Below, one piece after another: positions 53,746-64,000 of a stretch of 64,000 nt of DNA. The notes under the pieces were generated by a model that searched no databases, was not told the DNA's origin, and was given only the letters and a program-made list of their open reading frames with translations. The stretch lies in NCBI GenBank assembly GCA_032690845.1, contig CM064430.1, forward strand, positions 45,481,882 to 45,545,881, in the 5' to 3' direction. This DNA comes from Eleusine coracana subsp. coracana. Lineage: Eukaryota > Streptophyta > Magnoliopsida > Poales > Poaceae. Position 1 is the stretch's first letter. The number at the start of each line of letters is the position of its first letter. The position numbers and the translations under genes are program-made.

Positions 53746-56700
53746 TCATCGTGCAGGCTTCTTGGGGCTGGGACTGGGAGTGGTCGGTAACAGGGATGTA
53801 AATTTGAAATTTCCAGAGAACATAGCATCTTTGTCTGGAATCCACGTGTACAGGAAGATAAGTATTTGATGAGTTCAAACATCAGAAGATAATGTTCTAT
53901 GATTTATTATGACAGTTGCAGAAAGTCTAACCAGTCAATGACAGACAAGTTGCTTCCCTTCGAGTATACCTTGCCAATGCCTGAGATATGATAGATCAAT
54001 TTATTTTAGGACTGTGAAATATCATAAAGTCATGACCTACTGTTCTAATACAAACTAGTATCCACCAAGAAAGGAACTTGCCTGGACTGCAGGGGTAGCA
54101 GCCACATCAATAGCCTCTGTACCTTCCTCAGCATAGATATTCCTAAATTCAATAGATGTCCCATCATATATAATGTCAGGAGAATACTACAATGGAAGAT
54201 GGGCTGCTAGCCAGCACGTAACTACTTTAAAGCTCTGAGGACAAACATAAAAAAAAGTTGTACTTCACATTTCCAGCATACAAAAACTATGGTGCTAATC
54301 CAAAACAAAACAATAGTACAGCGCCCTATTCTAAGTGAATGCAAAACTAAGAATTTCAGCATTTGCACATCTCACCTGGACAACAGGGAAAAAAAACACG
54401 ACATCTGAGGTTCGAAAAGTTCAGGTGAACCCAATAAAAAACTTAGGTGTTGTCACCAATCAAATTCCCAATTAAACCTTAGCCCTTAAAGTAAATTGCT
54501 ACCGGGTTGTCTGCTAGAGACCTGGGAAGAATACAATAAAAGAATTACCTCCAGATGACATTTACAAGATCATCCTGACGAGCTTCTGGGCTTATTGCAG
54601 CATCATATTTCACAATGTTACCATAGAATATCTTCTCTAGCTCTTTCATCCATTTCGTCAACAGCAAGTTTACCTGAAAAGGAACTAGTGTGTTAGGCAC
54701 ATAAACTTTCACAAGAGAATAAGAGATAGCATGCACAAAAGAATCTTCCAATTTGAACCATGCAAGAGAAACTGAAAGCACGATCAAACAACAGGGATTC
54801 TATGGCATCTGGGTCTCATTATGAACAAAGAAAAGCTTGACAGTTTCCAATCCACGTTATTTATATAACAAGAATTGATTAGTGCAAGGCGTGCAACACT
54901 TATCAAAAGGTGAAACAAAGGTCTAGCTTTTCTTTCGGACTTGCAAAATCATGACAAGGAATTAATGCTAACACCGCTATGGATTTAGCACTTTGGTTTG
55001 GTAGGTTAACCATAGATTCCAGCTCCACATGCTGTCAATAGTCCTACGAGAAACTAATGGCCACATAAACACGTGGAAAATGAAGTGATGGCCATACCCC
55101 AACTTTTGAGAATCAATTACATAAAAATTACATATATGATGCCCCCTGTAAGGTCAAATTTCACATTGTGGGATGAAATAGACTTTCAAATAAAATATTT
55201 CTTGCCAAAAGTCCCAACACCAGACACCATGCATGGGATAGCCAAATGAAGCATATTCATTAAGACAATCTGACCACTGTACCAGATCATTTTTAAAAAT
55301 CAGACAAGCAAACAAAACACAACTTTTTATGTAGTTTCTTCTGGCTGAACCTATCAATTTGACATTCAAAGCATAGAAGTTTCTACTTAAATGTATAAAT
55401 ACACTTCGACAAGAGATACATGATAGCAATGCATATAAACTAATCTTGTACAACAGTTCCTCTTACAGAACAGGAACAGCTTACCCCAGCTTTAGAAACT
55501 CGGAGCTCTACATCATGATTGTACATTTCATAGATGTACTGTCCAAATTTAACACCATCCTTCCCTTCTTCCTTCAAGCGGCGTAGAACAAGCCACATAT
55601 GGAGCACAAGCAACGAAAATGTAGTTTTGAATGTTTTTTCCAACTGAAATACTGCAAAGGAACATGAAAGATTACCCATATCAACATATTTTGGTCAGAT
55701 AATTAAAGATCACTAATCCTATTATGATAATGATTTATGGCCAACATATATTACTCATTCTCTAATTAACGAATCAAGTGAAGAATTCTGAAGTATAATT
55801 GGCTGCAGCACCCACAGACTATGACATGGAACAGTAAGAACGCATCTAATTTGAATTCACTACACTTTACAGCGACTTGTAGACATGAGCAGGTATAAAA
55901 CTACATTCCAGACGAAACTGCAAGGCATTAGCTAGTGCACCCCCACAACCACCACCACTAAAACTACTAGTTTTACCAGAGGAACGGCCTTTAACTTCTG
56001 CTTTATGATCCAGGCCTTTAACTTCTGCTTTATGATCCAGAATGGACAGTTGTACATCTCTATGACTCCTAAGCACTTCAGAGGAAGTCAGGAACAACCA
56101 TTGACCTCAATATGAACAGGCAAGAATGCACAGTTATATATCTCTGTGACTACCAAGCAACTTTAGCATGTCAGGAATCCTGGATCAAGCTTGGACACTA
56201 CCAGCATATTTTCCTTATAAACTGAATCAATAATTATTGAAATGTAAATATTTTACTTTGGGAGAGAGCAGAGTGATAGACAGAGAAATAAGCACAAATG
56301 CAAAATGTACAATAAAACAACATGATAACACCAGAAGAAGAAACAAGTTTGCCCAGAAGCAAGATGATGTACCATCATAGATAGCAGGTGAGTCAACTTG
56401 AGAAGTGATTCGATCATAAACAACATTTGCTCCTCTAATGGACTTGCTTTGTTTACTGTAGAACAGCAGCAGTGTGAGCAAGAAACGTTTGATGCCCTCA
56501 TAGTGTGGATCTTCTGCCCTAAAAGGGGAGTCAGGCGGCAATGCCAATGAACAGGGCTTGGACAGGAACATAGAATTCAACCTGACCTGTGAAAGAGCAA
56601 GTTAATCTCTAACGTTGCAAGTATGGGAATTAAATGTATAGCCACCAAATACGGACTGAAATTTTAAACCTTTGCAGACTGTAAGATATTCAGATACAGC

Positions 56701-57734
56701 TAAGAGGAATAATAAGTAGCAATGAAGTTCGAGCATGTCAAATGTATGATGTCCATGGAAGTATTAAATTCTTGATATTGCCCTCCATATCCTAGTACTG
56801 TCATCTCTAAAGAAATTCTAACCTTAAATATCACAATAAGCTTCAAAAACATGCTAACTACCAATGCACGTAACTTAAAGAGGTTGAAGAATGTAAGTGA
56901 TGATGGCAGGTAGAATACAATAGTTCACGTACATTAAAAGAAGGGAGCAATAACATATAAGTAAACCTACGACCTTAAAGCCCATGATAATGCAGAACCA
57001 CATTCCATCCCCCATTTGCATGATTTAGTAGTTAGTAAATAACAACAAAGGTCCATCAAAAGGGCTCTTTGTGATGTAAAAGTTGCACATGACACAATCA
57101 TCTCTGTTCACAGAATGAAAAAATTCCACAAACAACTGATCTAATTCTTGAATTAAGTTGCAGAATGAAAGAGCTTAAGTCACATGTCAATTCAGGAGGA
57201 AATAATAGATTGAAAATTACAGCAATGCTCCAATGAGTCCACTACTTCCACATTACCAGGACAGCACATGTTATCTAGTTGCCCAATAGCCCTGATTTGT
57301 GCTTTGAACCAAGTTCTACAACACCAGATCAAAAGCCACTAACCATCTAAAAAGGAATTTAACGCATCTCAAAATGACGGAAGCAATTCAATTATAGCTC
57401 CATCGGAACAAGAAACCTCATATACCCCTTGTGATTAACCAGATCAGTACGGCTAGAGGGACACCTAAACCCACCAAGTACTTACGAAAATGGCGCCTCA
57501 AAGATGGGAGAGCAATGATACCTCGGGCCTCGGTCCTGCAGCGGCGTTAGAGGAGGAGGAGGCGGCGCTCGGGCTGGTCGACGTAGCCGTGGCGGCGGCG
57601 GACTTGGCGAACGACCTGCAGAGGGTTCGGGGAGGTGGAGGCAGCGACGGGGCACTCGAGGAGGCCCGGGGGAAGATTCGGGACTCCGCCGCGACGGAGG
57701 AGATGCGGGATGCGGCGGCTCGCCACCGCGACAT
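53746..57734 (-). CDS. Ubiquinol-cytochrome c chaperone family protein (CBP3/UQCC1-like), 7 exons
   Basis: Coding exons (minus): 57522-57734, 56373-56586, 55485-55651, 54549-54673, 54082-54142, 53932-53980, 53746-53834. Phases agree at every junction, giving 918 nt (305 residues). The start Met opens an Arg/Ser/Ala-rich presequence (MSRWRAAASRISS...) typical of mitochondrial import. The chaperone domain follows: SPFRAEDPHYEGIKRF, FYSKQSKSIRGANVVYDRI, then FQLEKTFKTTFSLLVLHMW, RRLKEEGKDGVKFGQYIYE, and LLTKWMKELEKIFYGN. CBP3/UQCC1 proteins bind newly made cytochrome b in the mitochondrial matrix for complex III assembly. Five introns are GT-AG; intron 5 (53981-54081) is GC-AG with donor CAG|GCAAGT. 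It is head-to-head with the FKBP gene. The first donor (GAG|GTATCA) is chosen for phase; GTAAGT at 57485 would lie beyond an in-frame stop. Confidence 0.9.
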
Positions 57735-58116
57735 GGTCTCTCGCGCCTTGGCTTCGCTCGTGCTCCGAAAGCCTCTCTCGGCGGCTGCGGGCGGAGGCGG
57801 AGAGAGATGATGGCAATGGCTCGTCCGTGGTGCGCAGCCGAGCGGGGTCCAGCTGCAGTGGCCCTAGCGTCGCGAGCCTTTCACCGACACGTGGGCCCTT
57901 GTGGCCTCTTGTCCGCACCTTCGTCCCGCGGCTGGGCGCGGTCCACCTCGGCCCGTGCACCCACCAGCTCGGAACTGGATGGACTGGACGGCGTCGAGTT
58001 CGGGCGACGCACAGAAGAGGAATGTAAAACCCAAACCCACCGATCCGCACGGCTTATCCCCTCCGAACTGTGCGAACAGGCGAAGGAAGCAGGCGAAGCG
58101 AGGCAGTGGGGGCAAG
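57735..58116. promoter_or_regulatory. Shared 382-bp bidirectional promoter region
   Basis: GC-rich DNA between the divergent start codons of the complex III chaperone and the FKBP20-2-like gene; it must hold both promoters and 5' UTRs. A G-box CACGTG at 57888-57893 runs into TGGGCC (57892-57897), a site II element, which is typical of nuclear genes for mitochondrial proteins. A GATAAG I-box (minus strand, 58053-58058), common in light-regulated genes, lies near the FKBP side. No clear TATA box is seen. Confidence 0.6.
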
Positions 58117-61100
58117 ATGGAGCTCATGCCCTCCTCCCGCTCTTTCCTCTCCTGCAACCGTAAGACCTTCTCCTCCTCCCGAGATTGCTTGTCTGGATGC
58201 TCATCATCTTGTCGTGCAGGCTCATTTATCATTTAACCGCCCCAAGTTTGATAGCGGAGTTTTGTCTCGCGATTCATGCAGGGCTGGTTGCACCATCCAG
58301 GCCGGCGTTGGAAGGCCCCAGACACAAGGGACAGAGGAGAATAGTATGGTAAGCACTCTTTAGCCATGGGAAATGCTTGCTCGTGACTTGCTACTGCCTA
58401 GTTAGTAGTTACCTACCTACTTATTAAGGTGCTTTTAATATGCAAACTGCTTCAAATTTAGTGTTCCGTTGCTTTTGACACACAGAGAAACATTCTTTTC
58501 TGCATTGAAATACTCTGCTTTTGTCAAGATATGTTACTTTTTTAGTGTGAAATGATGACCTAAATAGTGATCATTGATGTGCAAACACTCCAGTGTCTTT
58601 GGTGGTGAGAGAGGAGGCCATAACTGCAAGAGGAAGGTGGAGGTGGGGGGGATGATCAGGAGAAGAGCAGCCCTTGCTTTTCTGCTGGCTTCGCCCGCAC
58701 TGTCAGTGGCGTTCTCAGCCAATGGGAAGACTAAAAGCATGAACCCTTATGACGAAAGGCGGCTCCTTGAGCAGAATAAGAAGATTCAGGCAGCCAACCG
58801 TGCCCCTGACGATTTTCCAAACTTCATCAGAGAAGGTGAGCAATCGAATTCCTAATTCATGGCACACCAATTATGGGCCATGGACAGTATTCTATTGCAT
58901 AGTTGCGGTTTACTACGTAATTTCTATGTTGTTTGTAACTCTTTTCATTTGATTGGACGTAAATCCAGGGGGGCACCCAAAAATATACAGAAATTCAACT
59001 TCTTTCTTGTACCTTTCCCCAGTGGAGTTTGAAGTCTTAAAGGAATTTCCCAATGTCATATTGTTCCAGTTTAATTGGTTTGTGGTAATTTAGTGCATGC
59101 CATTGATGTTTCATATTCATAGTTAATATCTTCCAATCTGGAAATAACCTGAAAAGTGACATGGAAATGGTATCTCTGTTACTGTACGAAGAGTGCTCCC
59201 GTGCTATCTGAGATGTAGAAACAAAAAAAAAAGATGCACTTACATTTATTTGAGAATGCATAATTTAAAGGAGCATCATTTTTTTTTATGGAAAAGTATA
59301 TCATTCTTTCAAAAACCAAAGAAATTAAAGGAACAAATCAAGTTTTATTGACTTTGTTAATAAAGCTGGGTCATAGCCTTTTATCTAAAAAACAAATCAA
59401 AGTTTTATTATAGCAGCATGAGACACTCTTTGATTATGAAAATTACATTTTCCTCTCAAATACCACAATGGGTTTGCACAACGATGTAATGCAATGTCAA
59501 AAGACGACCTTTTTAACAACTGTAAACATGTTCAGATTTAATTTGCGCCACCTATCTGCAGAGAGCTCAAATGTTAAGCTAGGTGCTAACATTAGGGCAA
59601 CGGAATGCTATTCAGGTTTTCAGGTCAAAGTGGTTACACCTGACAGCTACATTACCCGGGACTCTGGACTGATGTATGAGGACATTAAAGTTGGTACTGG
59701 CAACTCTCCAAAGGATGGTCAGCAGGTTCTTCCTCCACAGCATTGCAAATTATTCATGTGTCTGGTCGATATTATCCAAGTGCTTTGGGATATCAATAAA
59801 GTTATTTGTTTGTCGGGTATTTAATGTGGTATGTTTAAGACGTGTGGTGGATAAGTCTCATTTTAGACCTCTTGAACGGTGCTGCAACTTATTATGATTG
59901 CATTGTTGTTTATTTCTCCATTATGATGCTGCTAAAGAATGATCTGAAATAATTCTGTTCCAGATGCATATTTATACTGTTCAATCAAAATCAGGACTGA
60001 GAAAAGAGTTTTAAGTGGCTGTAAATATGTGACTAGTGTAGTTTAGTTCTTTTTCCTTATTTGTGATGGCATATCTTTCTATTTGCACAATACTTACTTC
60101 AGTTGAACAACAGATTATATTTCACTACGTGGGCTACAATGAAGCAGGACGAAGGATAGACAGCACCTATATTCAGGGTTCGCCTGCCAAAATTCGGTTA
60201 GGGAACAAAACACTAGTTCCAGGAAAGTATTTGTTGGTTCAACAATCTTTTCATGCACTTTGCTTTCTTGAACCTCTGTGAGACTGTGATTACATCTAAA
60301 TCTAAGTACTTGGCACTTGGATAGCCTTCTTTTTTTTAATTCAATGAATTTGTTTAGATGTGGAGTTGTAACAGATAACAACTCATTCTAGACATTGCAC
60401 TTCAGGTTTTGAAGAAGGAATACGGGACATGAAACCAGGTGGCAAGAGAAGAATTATTATACCTCCAGAGCTTGGTCCTCCTGTTAGTCACTTGCTTTGT
60501 TAACTTATTAGGACTGTGCTTGTTTGCCTCCTTTGTATCAGTTACCGTGTGCTTTTGGTCTTTATTTCACAGTGCGATAATAATATGGAGCATTTTCTTA
60601 ACTTAAACATCCATCATGATACAACATATTAGTCAAATACCAATTAGATCTCTTTTCTTGTGTGTGAATATGTGCCAATTATATATGGTGTCCTATCAAA
60701 AAAAAATTATATATGGTGCCTTAACTTCTTGAGTCGAGTCCAGAAATAAGATGGTTTTCTTCCAGTGACTAAGTATCTATTATTCTATAATAGATTGTGG
60801 ACCAATTAAAAGATGACCTTATTTGCTGAAAAGATAAATAAAATCAAACCTTCAGATATCATTGTGCCATAATATCGACCTAAAAAAATAGGACTCAAGG
60901 CCCTAATACAAGAATACTTGCCTGGCTAAACCATACAAGAATATGGTACTTTTACAGTATTTATCAGGTAGTGTTAAAAAAATTCGTTAAGAGACTGATT
61001 TGTGTAAGAACACTCTCATACCTCAATTGATGAACACTCTCATGCTTCAAATTGATTAGTATGTTATGTTTTTTATGTGGTAGTCAAATGATTGAGAGAA

Positions 61101-61451
61101 TGGATACAAATAATACCAAAAGTCCAAAAGGGAGCTAAAAAGAAATCTGTATCCAGATAATTTTCAGAAAGCATGCTACATTGTCCTGACTTCAACAGAA
61201 GGCCACTTAGGTGTGTCATCTTTGAGGGCTTTCTGGTTCTAAATATCACCATCAGATGTACAAACAACACCAGTCACCGTCAGCTTCTGGCATCATACAC
61301 TGTCTCTGACGTTGCTTTTTGTCTGTTGAAGGTTGGGCCATCAACGTTCTTCAGTGCAAAGCAGTTTGAAGTATTCGACGTAGAGCTACTGGCGGTACAG
61401 GACTGCCAGCGGAGAACTATAGCATTTTATTCAGATGTCGTGTGCAGCTAA
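58117..61451 (+). CDS. FKBP20-2: Thylakoid-lumen FKBP-type peptidyl-prolyl isomerase, FKBP20-2-like, 7 exons
   Basis: Exons 58117-58159, 58282-58348, 58594-58835, 59616-59725, 60114-60222, 60406-60482, 61332-61451 give 768 nt (255 residues) with matching phases. Residues 1-56 look like a chloroplast transit peptide. RRR (59-61) plus a hydrophobic stretch ending SVAFSA is a twin-arginine-type lumen signal. NPYDERRLLEQNKKIQ and FPNFIREG precede the FKBP domain (FHYVGYNEAGRRIDSTY, MKPGGKRRIIIPPELG, FFSAKQFEVFDVELL). The tail has Cys241 and Cys254, the redox pair known in Arabidopsis FKBP20-2, which is needed for photosystem II supercomplexes. The donor of intron 5 is GA, not GT (60223-60224); the next GT adds four bases and leads to a stop two codons later. 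Exons 1 and 2 are placed by splice sites and phase only. Confidence 0.88.
60223..60405 (+). other. Intron 5 of the FKBP20-2-like gene with GA donor
   Basis: The exon must end CCAG (60219-60222) to join GTTTTGAAG at 60406 in frame, but the intron then begins GAAAGTATT instead of GTAAGT. The acceptor is a normal CAG. A single T-to-A change at donor position +2 would explain it. Confidence 0.75.
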
Positions 61452-61984
61452 GCATGAGCAGATGATCAATCAACACATCTCCACCAGTAGCCCTTGTGGC
61501 ATCAGTGATACAAATTTTGCTCCTGGTCAGTCTCTCAGGTCTTATATACCTATCCGATGTTATTGCCATAGTAAATCAACACTATGTGTGTAAACTGGTG
61601 TCATCTGACAATCGGGAAGATTATTGATTATTGTCCATGTCACTCCCTCATCTCAATGTGTGACATCCCTCTGCTTTTTCTTCAAAAGATATATTCATAT
61701 TCATAAGTAGAGTTTTTCTTTGTTCGAGAGGCACATACAACTAAGTCTGCGAGCATGGGCTGAGCAGAGCATAATAAAGGTGGATTACTAACTAACGGTA
61801 CAGCTAAGGTCTTCAGGTGTTGTGCGCTTGCCGCATCCTGAGTCGAGCGAGCTGCGAGCCTCCTTTTTGATGTCCGATATGATCCTGCTGCACCCGAGTC
61901 TTCGAACGTTGAATGTTCGACAACGTATTTTTTGTAATTTCTTCGTATGGGTATAGCAAAGTATTTGTGTAATTCTTGATAAAC
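61452..61984 (+). other. 3' UTR of the FKBP gene and downstream flank
   Basis: No ORF of note. The 3' UTR presumably ends here, before the LINE remnant. Confidence 0.45.
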
Positions 61985-62396
61985 AAAATGGTATTGTTAA
62001 GAAAAATCCAGCCAGATGCTCCAAATTACCAAGATGATCAGCAGCGAATTCCTTTTGCCTGCTCTGTCATCATGCTTAGGGTTATGCTATCGAACCAGTC
62101 ACTAGCGTGCATTGCGCTGTTTCTTGCCATGGCGTTTGGGTTCAGACTTTGTTGCGACGACCAAGCTGCTACTGCCGTCCAAATTTGTTTGACCACTGGG
62201 CATTCCATGACCATGGCTGTCTCTTAAGTTGCGGAAGCAGTACTGACAGATATTGGTTGGGCCATTCGCGCTGCTGCAATCGATCTGCCGTCCAAACACG
62301 GTTCTGCAGGAGTAGCAATAGGAAAACTTTGCATTTGACCGGTGCCCAAACCTGCCATACCTTAGAATGATACGCAGATCTTGCTACACTTGCCAC
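61985..62396 (-). pseudogene. LINE-like reverse transcriptase fragment (zf-RVT domain)
   Basis: The minus-strand frame 62396-62169 reads KVWQVWAPVKCKVFLLLLLQ then NRVWTADRLQQREWPNQYL, the tryptophan- and arginine-rich pattern of the zinc-binding domain at the end of plant non-LTR reverse transcriptases. A frame change leads to CQYCFRNL and, in a third frame, to ECPVVKQIW-like and IILVIWSIWL segments. No RT or endonuclease is present. It is a short, old remnant. Confidence 0.6.
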
Positions 62397-62768
62397 CTTA
62401 GAAGTTGGGATACAGTTCCCCTATCAAATTGAGAATGGTATGCAGATCTTGCTGAGGAGTATGGCCCATCAGCTGTTATTGACCTTTATTATGATGAGAT
62501 TTGTACCTTTTGTTATGAGTTCTCACGTGCAGTGCAAAGTACTCCTAAGTCCTAACTACCGCACAAATGTTACTCCATATGAGCCAGCCTGGTGAGTTGC
62601 CATTCCGGACACGTCCGACAATTTTCTACACGAAAAGTGGGACTAATACAACTGTCGTTTGTATATGCGCATCCTGTTACTCATACGAATCAGGTATATA
62701 CTAAAGGACAAGTAGATGTATCAGTTGACAAATGACAAGTAGGGACAGATGGAAAGAAAGCTTAGATA
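62397..62768. other. Intergenic, nothing recognised
   Basis: No gene or repeat seen. Confidence 0.4.
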
Positions 62769-62777
62769 TTATATTTT

Positions 62778-63275
62778 GGATAAAGTTCACTTTACTCCCT
62801 TCAAATATGACTGAAGTCCTGAACTATTATTTGGTTCATTTTATCTCCATAATTTGTTAAAATAGATTATTTTATACCTTTAATTGATATTTTAATCCTA
62901 ACTTGTTGGGATTGTTCCCTCAACTATCACACAAGTATCGTAAGGACTAAACAAGTCACATAATCCCATTGTGTCCATATTTTATTGTGTTTAGTCTATT
63001 TTCTCTGTTCTCATACATAGCTAGAAACTAGGGTGCACATATTATAACTAGACCAGGATTTCACATTAATTCATTTGTCACATTAGACAAGACATGTGTA
63101 CAACAATCTCAACTTAATCTCAATCTATATCAGTAATTCAGGACTAGAATACTAGTCAAAGGTGTAAAATGGACTAGTTTAATAAACAATAAGGGGTAAA
63201 ATAAACCAAACAATGGTTTAGGGGGTTATCTGGACTTCGGCCATACTTGAAAGGAGTAAAGTGGACTTTTTATCC
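62778..63275. mobile_element. Mutator-type MITE
   Basis: Inverted ends of about 40 bp: GGATAAAGTTCACTTTACTC on the left, its near inverse ending TTTTTATCC on the right. Exact 9-bp direct repeats TTATATTTT flank it (62769-62777, 63276-63284); 9 bp is the Mutator target-site length. 498 bp, no coding capacity. Confidence 0.9.
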
Positions 63276-63284
63276 TTATATTTT

Positions 63285-63631
63285 CATGGTACAAATTGTG
63301 GATTTTACAACGCCACAGAATTAACCAGACTAGCCCAGTTGAGCTCCAATTCACCTAGTTAGTTACAGTTTCATAGACCAAAACTATGATCTATCTGAAA
63401 GAGCACCAAGACTGCTTTTCTATTCATGGTACACAGCTACACTTGCTCATCTGAACAATTTGCCTTCAAACGTGAACGAGGAAAACAAGGATCCATCAGC
63501 CAAACAAAACTGCTATTGCACTGATGTCTTCAAGACATGCAACATATAGCTCCAGTTAGGGACACCACCCACATTGAAGCGACAACCTAGACTTGTCATA
63601 ATGCCTGCCAAATCAAGCAATTCTTGCAGGC
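63285..63631 (-). other. Probable 3' UTR of the BOP1-like gene
   Basis: Non-coding; lies directly after the stop codon on the minus strand. Exact end not determined. Confidence 0.45.
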
Positions 63632-63717
63632 TCAGTCACAATAGAGTCTAATCATGGAGTCAGCACCAGCAGTGAACAACCAAGGTTGTTTCGGGTGGAA
63701 CTTGCAGTCCAAAACAC
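63632..63717 (-). CDS. Last coding exon of a BOP1-like ribosome biogenesis WD40 protein (partial)
   Basis: An acceptor (TTTGCAG) precedes the exon, which encodes VLDCKFHPKQPWLFTAGADS then MIRLYCD and a TGA stop (63632-63634). This is the final blade of a WD40 propeller as found at the C-terminus of plant BOP1/Erb1 homologues, nucleolar factors for pre-rRNA processing and 60S subunit assembly. Phase 1 entry implies a Gly split across the intron. The rest of the gene lies beyond the window. Another WD40 protein is possible, but the W-L-F-T-A-G-A-D ending argues for BOP1. Confidence 0.7.
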
Positions 63718-64000
63718 CTGCAAACCAAGAGTTGTGTTACTGATCGCTAATTACTACACATATCTACTCGACAATATAAATGAGATTTCTATTATATAAA
63801 TCAGCTCCAGCAAGACAACTTTCTTAAAATTAAAGGACAAAAGAAAAATAACTTCTTGATTTGTCCTGCATTTTTGCACAGATCCTATTTTTTAAAATGC
63901 AAGTACTCCCTGATGGATGGATGTTATTGATGTTACGACAGGCAAATTAGTTTAAAAATTAACCAGCTTGCCTGTCCTAAAACAAACGTTTCACAGCCAA
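63718..64000 (-). other. Intron of the BOP1-like gene
   Basis: AT-rich with no further exon recognised; it runs to the window edge. Confidence 0.55.

Noticed and set aside
57490..57810. Plus-strand ORF of 106 codons, Ala/Glu-rich
   Set aside because: It is antisense to exon 1 (mitochondrial presequence) of the chaperone gene, whose seven-exon model is supported by phase and domain motifs. GC-rich bias opens the opposite frame.
57547..58050. Minus-strand 167-codon ORF across the bidirectional promoter
   Set aside because: A frame shadow of GC-rich DNA; its Arg/Pro-rich product has no domain and overlaps exon 1 in another frame.

Overview
The window is plant nuclear DNA from a grass with a retrotransposon-rich genome. 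The support is the set of LTR retrotransposon lineages (Tat, Reina, Tekay, Athila, Copia and a gag-only Copia derivative), Stowaway-, Tourist- and Mutator-type MITEs, and intron-containing genes for organellar proteins. The species cannot be named from the sequence. I find no tRNA, rRNA, bacterial gene or CRISPR array.

Layout. (1) Positions 1-7868 hold most of a Tat-lineage Ty3/gypsy element on the minus strand; its 3' end lies left of the window. It carries a spliced, coiled-coil extra ORF antisense to gag-pol. (2) A Tourist-like MITE sits at 8110-8458. (3) Positions 9180-49183 are one Reina-like chromovirus (TE2, plus strand, target-site duplication TATGG) blown up to 40 kb by nested insertions. 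A Copia-type solo LTR (TE3, 11890-46483, TSD ACCAG) lies in its reverse transcriptase. That solo LTR was itself hit by a Tekay-like chromovirus (TE4, 12086-26192, TSD AGCTA/AGCTG) and a Copia element (TE5, 26540-45581, TSD TACGG). TE5 was in turn hit by a pol-less Athila-like element (TE6, 28900-38822, TSD GGTAG). The boundaries come from matching LTR ends, primer-binding sites, polypurine tracts and the TSDs. (4) Positions 49755-49856 are a Stowaway MITE and 50814-52873 a gag-only Copia derivative (TE7).

(5) The gene-bearing right end has three host genes. A seven-exon ubiquinol-cytochrome c chaperone (CBP3/UQCC1 family, mitochondrial; minus strand, 53746-57734) is head-to-head with a seven-exon thylakoid-lumen immunophilin of the FKBP20-2 type (plus strand, 58117-61451), with 382 bp between start codons. 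The last coding exon of a BOP1-like ribosome-biogenesis WD40 protein is at 63632-63717 (minus). A LINE-like zf-RVT fragment and a Mutator-type MITE with a 9-bp TSD separate the last two.

Almost every transposon ORF is broken by stops or frameshifts, so none looks autonomous. The two most unusual signals are these. First, three unrelated LTR families in the stack (TE3, TE5, TE6) each carry their own family-specific CpG-rich palindrome, arranged as pairs with dyad centres about 18-23 bp apart just upstream of the LTR TATA box. Second, the FKBP20-2-like gene has GA where the intron 5 donor GT should be.
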